Source: Apostichopus japonicus
Lineage: Eukaryota; Echinodermata; Holothuroidea; Aspidochirotida; Stichopodidae
Length of the DNA: 64,000 bases
Direction of reading: 5' to 3'
Assembly (NCBI RefSeq): GCF_037975245.1
Contig: NC_092561.1
Coordinates: 10,415,001-10,479,000, forward strand
Below, piece by piece: positions 1 to 64,000 of the stretch (positions within the stretch are counted from its first letter, which is position 1; every line of letters starts with the position of its first letter). The notes beneath the pieces were generated by a model, which saw only the letters and a list, made by a program, of their open reading frames with translations, was not told the DNA's origin and made no database searches. A program made the translations under genes and the position numbers.

Positions 1-2832
1 TTTGTAGTAGGTGAAACTAGAATTAAAAATTGGCTTCTTTCTGGTTTCAAACAAAGCTGTCAAGTATGAAATACCAGGTGGTGAATGGAAGGTTGAAAAT
101 TCTGCCAAAAAATATGCATGTATAGACTTCTGGATGGTAAATTTGGTAGGGAAGGAGGGGCAGTGTCTTTAAGAAGGTTCATATTGGGATGCAGTGAATA
201 CCAGGTTTTAGACTTGGGATGATGATCGAAGTGTGCATGTATGGAGGAGACAGGTAAGAGAGGAGAGCCGTAAAAAGTCATTTTTATATTGAATATCTTG
301 AAACTTGTTTGACTGCATTCTGGACACCAATTTTTAAAAGAATACATCAAAAGTTTATGTTTGTAAGTTTTTATAAATTTATTTATTTATTTAATTACAA
401 AAATAGAATTAATTACAATACCTGTAAATAGATGTGGGCAAACAAACTAAAACAGCAGATTTTTCTTTACCAGATTTATTGAAAGCTGAAAAATATGCCG
501 GGAATCTCACCTCCATTTTAAAGTTGCATTCTTTTCCCTTCAAATTTCCAATATAAACTGGTGGGGATCACACAAGCTAATTTAATGGTAGGTAGGTTAC
601 CTAGAAGTCTAATCTGTTTCTTAATCCAATTAATATGAATTCAAATTACAAAACAATTGTAGTGGGAAGTAAGGCATTAGACATTGACTTCAAAGCTTTT
701 TGTGGAAATGAAAAAAATTGTATCTATAAGACCTGTAGCGAACACATACACATGCTGTTGCTGTTATGTTTACAAGACAAGAATAAAATCCAATTGTTTA
801 TCTTTCCATTAAATTTGATCAAGGTACTTGTGATGAACAAATATACCCTACCATCCCATCCCACCTCACTTCCCCCCCCCCCTCTCCCTAGAAAAAAATA
901 TATATATAACAATGTACAGAAGTTTGGCAGTAATCATTTCTTTAAAATTCATGACAATAGGCTGCCATTTTGTTAATATGTGATGTCATAGTGTCACACA
1001 AGCAGATGAAACCGCTCAACTTTCCATTTATTTATTTTTTGTTGCTGTAGTAAATTTTTATGGTGAAATGTAAGTAGTTCTAGCACTGAAAATAAGCAAA
1101 GTAATAAACAATGGAAAACACATGATGATAACGATTAAGTACTACTCCCATTTCTGATGTAATTATTTGACTCGTACAAGGCTTAGTCTGGAATGTGAAA
1201 GAACATTAAAAGAAAAAAAAATTTAAAAAAAACGTTTGGATCCTTTCAGACCAGATATAATTTTGCTTAGACATTGGTAGGAGATCAAGGATAATGAATG
1301 ATGCAGCTTCTTTTAAACAACTCGAGCTTCTTTGGAATTTTATAATTTTGTTAAATTCCGCCGACTGTCCCCATTTACAGTACAACATATTTGAGAGCTT
1401 TCTGTTCCACCAAACTGTCAATATTACATGAAATTTATTTAATGTCCACAAATTAGTGTTTAGTCTAAATTTCTGCTGTCTGCAATTAAGGAAGTGGGAA
1501 GAGGGAGGGGGGAGGGATGTTTAATAAGAAAGGCCTTAAAAGGTCTTGGCCTACCCTTCAAATAATTCAATTTAAGTGTAGGGAGAGAGTCTCTCTCTGG
1601 CAATCATTGACATCAGAAAGAAACTTGTTGAAAGCCAGCCATATAGAATCTGGAGCAAACCTCTATCAAATTATGCTATTACCTGCACCAGTCACTGGTA
1701 AATTTAATACAAACTACCTCTGAGCATTTATACAAAACAAAGTGCTACCCTTGTTTTGAATAAACAGTCGATTCGCCAGGTAGTGTGCGAGACTTACTCA
1801 AAACGTTAATTATGCATCCTGTGTTTCGATGAGGACAGAAGTACTCAGACAAATAAACATCATTCAACTACAAACAATACAGATTCCCTCCTAAACTCAT
1901 CAACCCACTCCATTCAAAAAGGAGATACTTAATCTCTTCTATCTCACTTGATAGGACTTTGTTGAACTCTTCATATTCACCGACGAAATGATTTTGTCAT
2001 TTTAAACCTTTAGCATAAAAGTCGCTTTGTGATCAAAGAGTTTCTGAAGTCCCTTTGAAAAAATATAGTCCATCTTGTAGCCTAAATGGCAAAGAAACTC
2101 TTCAAAAAGATATAGGCTTTATTATCTATTACACATTCTGTTCCATCTACAAATTGCAAAAACTGAAAGTTTTCTGTCTATGAAATGTCAAGCTCAAAAG
2201 TATGCTCAAGATATAGTGACATACGCAAAAAAAAAAGATTTCACGCCAAAAGAAAGGTTCCACATCTGGGAGTTTCTGAGAGGCAATCCGGGTCACATAA
2301 GAGGGGAGGTGGAAGAGTAGTGAGGGGGTGTAAGCAGGAATGATATACTAAACGTTATCAACACCCACCACTGGTGCCATTCGTTACCTTCATAGACCAG
2401 AAAGTATGAGATGCTAATCTGGTTGAAAAGTGGCTTGCACAGTATCAGAAGTGTTTATATGAAGATGTCGTAGCAAATTTCCTGTCACGGTTTATTTTGT
2501 ACTTGGCCAACATCTTTCCAAGTTGCTGGTCACAATTCTCCAAAGACTGGAGAAGAGTGCAGTAGTTATTAGAGCCCAGCTACCACGAGAAGATAGGTTA
2601 GTGCAGACTCTATGTATGGGTAGTTTGAAGCCCGTAGGGAAGATGTCAAGATCGTTGAGAACTGTGTGTTGATAACACACAAACCACTGCATACCATGGT
2701 TTTACCATAAGAGAGAGAGACATAACGCTGGTTTTGTGGAAACCACCTAAATATGTTACCGTGAATAGCTTTGTGAGGTATTTCCAAGATATTCATAGAG
2801 TAGCAGTACCCCTAGTAAAATATCATTGGATG
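1..2832. other. 3' flank of the TPC2 gene, nothing recognised
   Basis: AT-rich sequence with short homopolymers (a C run near 873-882) and no convincing gene, RNA or complete element. Minus-strand open stretches at 2492-2796 are short and unassigned; they may continue the coding-like remnant above. Confidence 0.5.
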
Positions 2833-3308
2833 TTAATAAGGCTGAATAGAGGGCTCCATAGTTATACAATTTGTGCTGTGAACTACAGCTCTAGGTGAAA
2901 GAACCATCCCTCTGTTTTGAACATCACGCTTAGTTAGTCTTTCAAATCCGTTCGAGACTCCACGGCGAAAAAGCACCAGACTTTTTAGATTTTCAACCGT
3001 GATTAGGTTTACTAAAATTAAATGTTCTGTATTAAAAAGATGAATCGAGGGTAACTTCATCAGCATTTCAGGAAGTCTCTTAATAGGTATTTCAAATCTT
3101 TCTTTCCTTTTACATCCGCAGTAATGATCACAATAAAATTTCCAAAAGAAAACACGTTTCGACCGCTCTTAGGTCTGTCCGTACCCTGCTGCACGAGATG
3201 ATATTCCACTTGATTTATCCATTGTTCAAAGATTAGCACACTACAAGTTTCAAAAACGGATGTGCCTTTTTGAGATTCACAATTTGCTTTATGGCCGAGA
3301 AGCTCGAT
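2833..3308 (-). pseudogene. Two overlapping coding-like frames downstream of TPC2, origin unknown
   Basis: One frame is open at 3063-3308 (no ATG), with residues such as DRPKSGRNVFSFGNFIVII and KDLKYLLRDFLKC. A second frame, open from about 3165 to 2833, takes over with balanced composition. Together they look like a frameshifted coding remnant on the same strand as TPC2, either a degraded exon of a neighbour or a mobile-element remnant. I do not recognise the family. Confidence 0.3.
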
Positions 3309-3587
3309 TCAACACCAGAGTTTAATATCCTCAAGTTTGTAAAATTGATGCGAGAGTTGTTAGTTATACCTCATCAATCATAGTCAGAGCAGCGCACACA
3401 ATCATGGGACATTTTTCCATTAAACAGTATCCAGATAAGTCACACCAGCAATTCCGATAACAATGGACACATTATTTTTTTCTGGAATATTTCAAAGCAT
3501 AGATCCTACCTTGCCATCCCACGATACGACCAACGAGACGACTTCCCAGAAGACTTTGCAAAGGTGGATTGGCCAATCACAGCTGCT
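3300..3587 (-). other. TPCN2: Probable TPC2 3' UTR with candidate ATTAAA poly(A) signal
   Basis: Noncoding sequence after the stop. An ATTAAA hexamer on the minus strand (3321-3326) would give a short UTR of about 290 nt. A canonical AATAAA appears only at 2491-2496. Which one is used cannot be told from sequence. Confidence 0.4.
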
Positions 3588-63226
<59,639 letters not shown>

Positions 63227-64000
63227 CTGAGAGAGAGAAGGAGAATAAATCACAACAACGTCTGTCATGAATATAAAGAACATAAAAGTACACAACATTT
63301 ATAATATGAGAATTCTCGTATCCAAATATCAAGAGGAATTTTTTTCTACCCACGCAAATGTCATCGGCGTATATAGCAGTTGGAAGAAGCAACACTTAAA
63401 AACACCAAATATATATATATAAATATTATTAGAGAAAACCAGAGAAATAAGATATGACTCATAATTGACAAATAAGGAGTAATGTTTTAGAAAATATATT
63501 GGAATTTTGGTCCCCCTGGGACCTTCGTCAGCAATACTTTGCACTCGACTGCCATTATACACAGTGTAACGTCCTTGTTTTCTTTGGTATTTACCCATTT
63601 TTGTCCTAACCTTGTTTATATTAGTTTCATTACTTGATTAATTGTGTGAGTTTGCTTTGACTACTTTATTCCTATTATAATTCTCTCTGTTTCTTAAACT
63701 TGTACTTCTGAAGATTTTATTATACTGCTTTGAGATATTATTTTCTGTAATCAGTGCTTCATAAATATATATCATCGTCACCGTCGTTTTCATCGTTATT
63801 ATTATTATTTATAGTCAAGTCTTTCATAGTCTGCTGTGTATTGCATGTATAAGTTGAATATAAAGTAGTACTCTGTCCTTGAAGAAGTCTGTTGTAGCTT
63901 ACATCTTTAAACATTTCTATTGCAATTCGACAACAGAGAATGTCAAGTTCATAGCAAATTTTTTTGATAGAATTTTTGTGTTGCCCCTCAGACAACAAGG
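63227..64000. other. Intron upstream of exon w1
   Basis: No exon encoding IS4 or the S4-S5 linker is visible. A weaker hammerhead-like motif (CTGACGA, GGTCCC-AGG-GGGACC stem, AAAA) lies on minus 63501-63534 in what may be another retroelement end. Confidence 0.5.

Overview
This is a eukaryotic window: AT-rich, intron-dominated and full of tandem arrays and DNA-transposon relics. It carries most of one protein-coding gene, a two-pore channel of the TPC2 (TPCN2) type, on the minus strand. I rebuilt 20 coding exons from 63226 down to the stop codon at 3588-3590. All have GT-AG splice sites, and the intron phases agree across all 19 junctions. The joined reading frame gives 543 residues, from segment IS5 of the first channel repeat to the C-terminus. 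The 5' part of the gene (N-terminus and IS1 to IS4) lies beyond position 64000.

The host is probably a marine invertebrate deuterostome; an echinoderm is my best guess, at low confidence. The signs are tRNA-derived SINEs with a short conserved central motif, 5'-truncated LINE tails with the WNxLP C-terminal signature, Penelope-like fragments carrying hammerhead-ribozyme motifs, many hAT-type elements with 8-bp target duplications, and two TTAA-flanked MITE families.

Layout from the 3' side. Positions 1-3587 hold the 3' UTR and downstream flank, with two overlapping coding-like frames of unknown origin. Positions 3588-17292 hold the last two exons, separated by a 13.5-kb intron packed with minisatellites. 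Positions 17293-28876 hold exons w18 to w16, with a duplicated block, THTKGN-coding repeats and TTAA MITEs. Positions 28954-38885 form the 9.9-kb intron between w15 and w14. Positions 38886-63226 hold exons w14 to w1 at shorter spacing, with LINE, SINE, hAT and Penelope insertions between them.

The most unusual structure is that 9.9-kb intron. At its 5' end, 16 tandem copies of the last ~31 nt of exon w14 plus its GTAAGT donor abut the real splice site. At its 3' end, about 1 kb of a tandem array reads, in the transcript sense, as pyrimidine tracts followed by CAG. It starts about 90 nt upstream of the real acceptor. Two phase-compatible open segments on the same strand also lie inside it.

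No computation was run: exon calls rest on reading the sequence and on recalled TPC2 family features. tRNA, LINE and hAT calls rest on motifs and target-site duplications seen directly.
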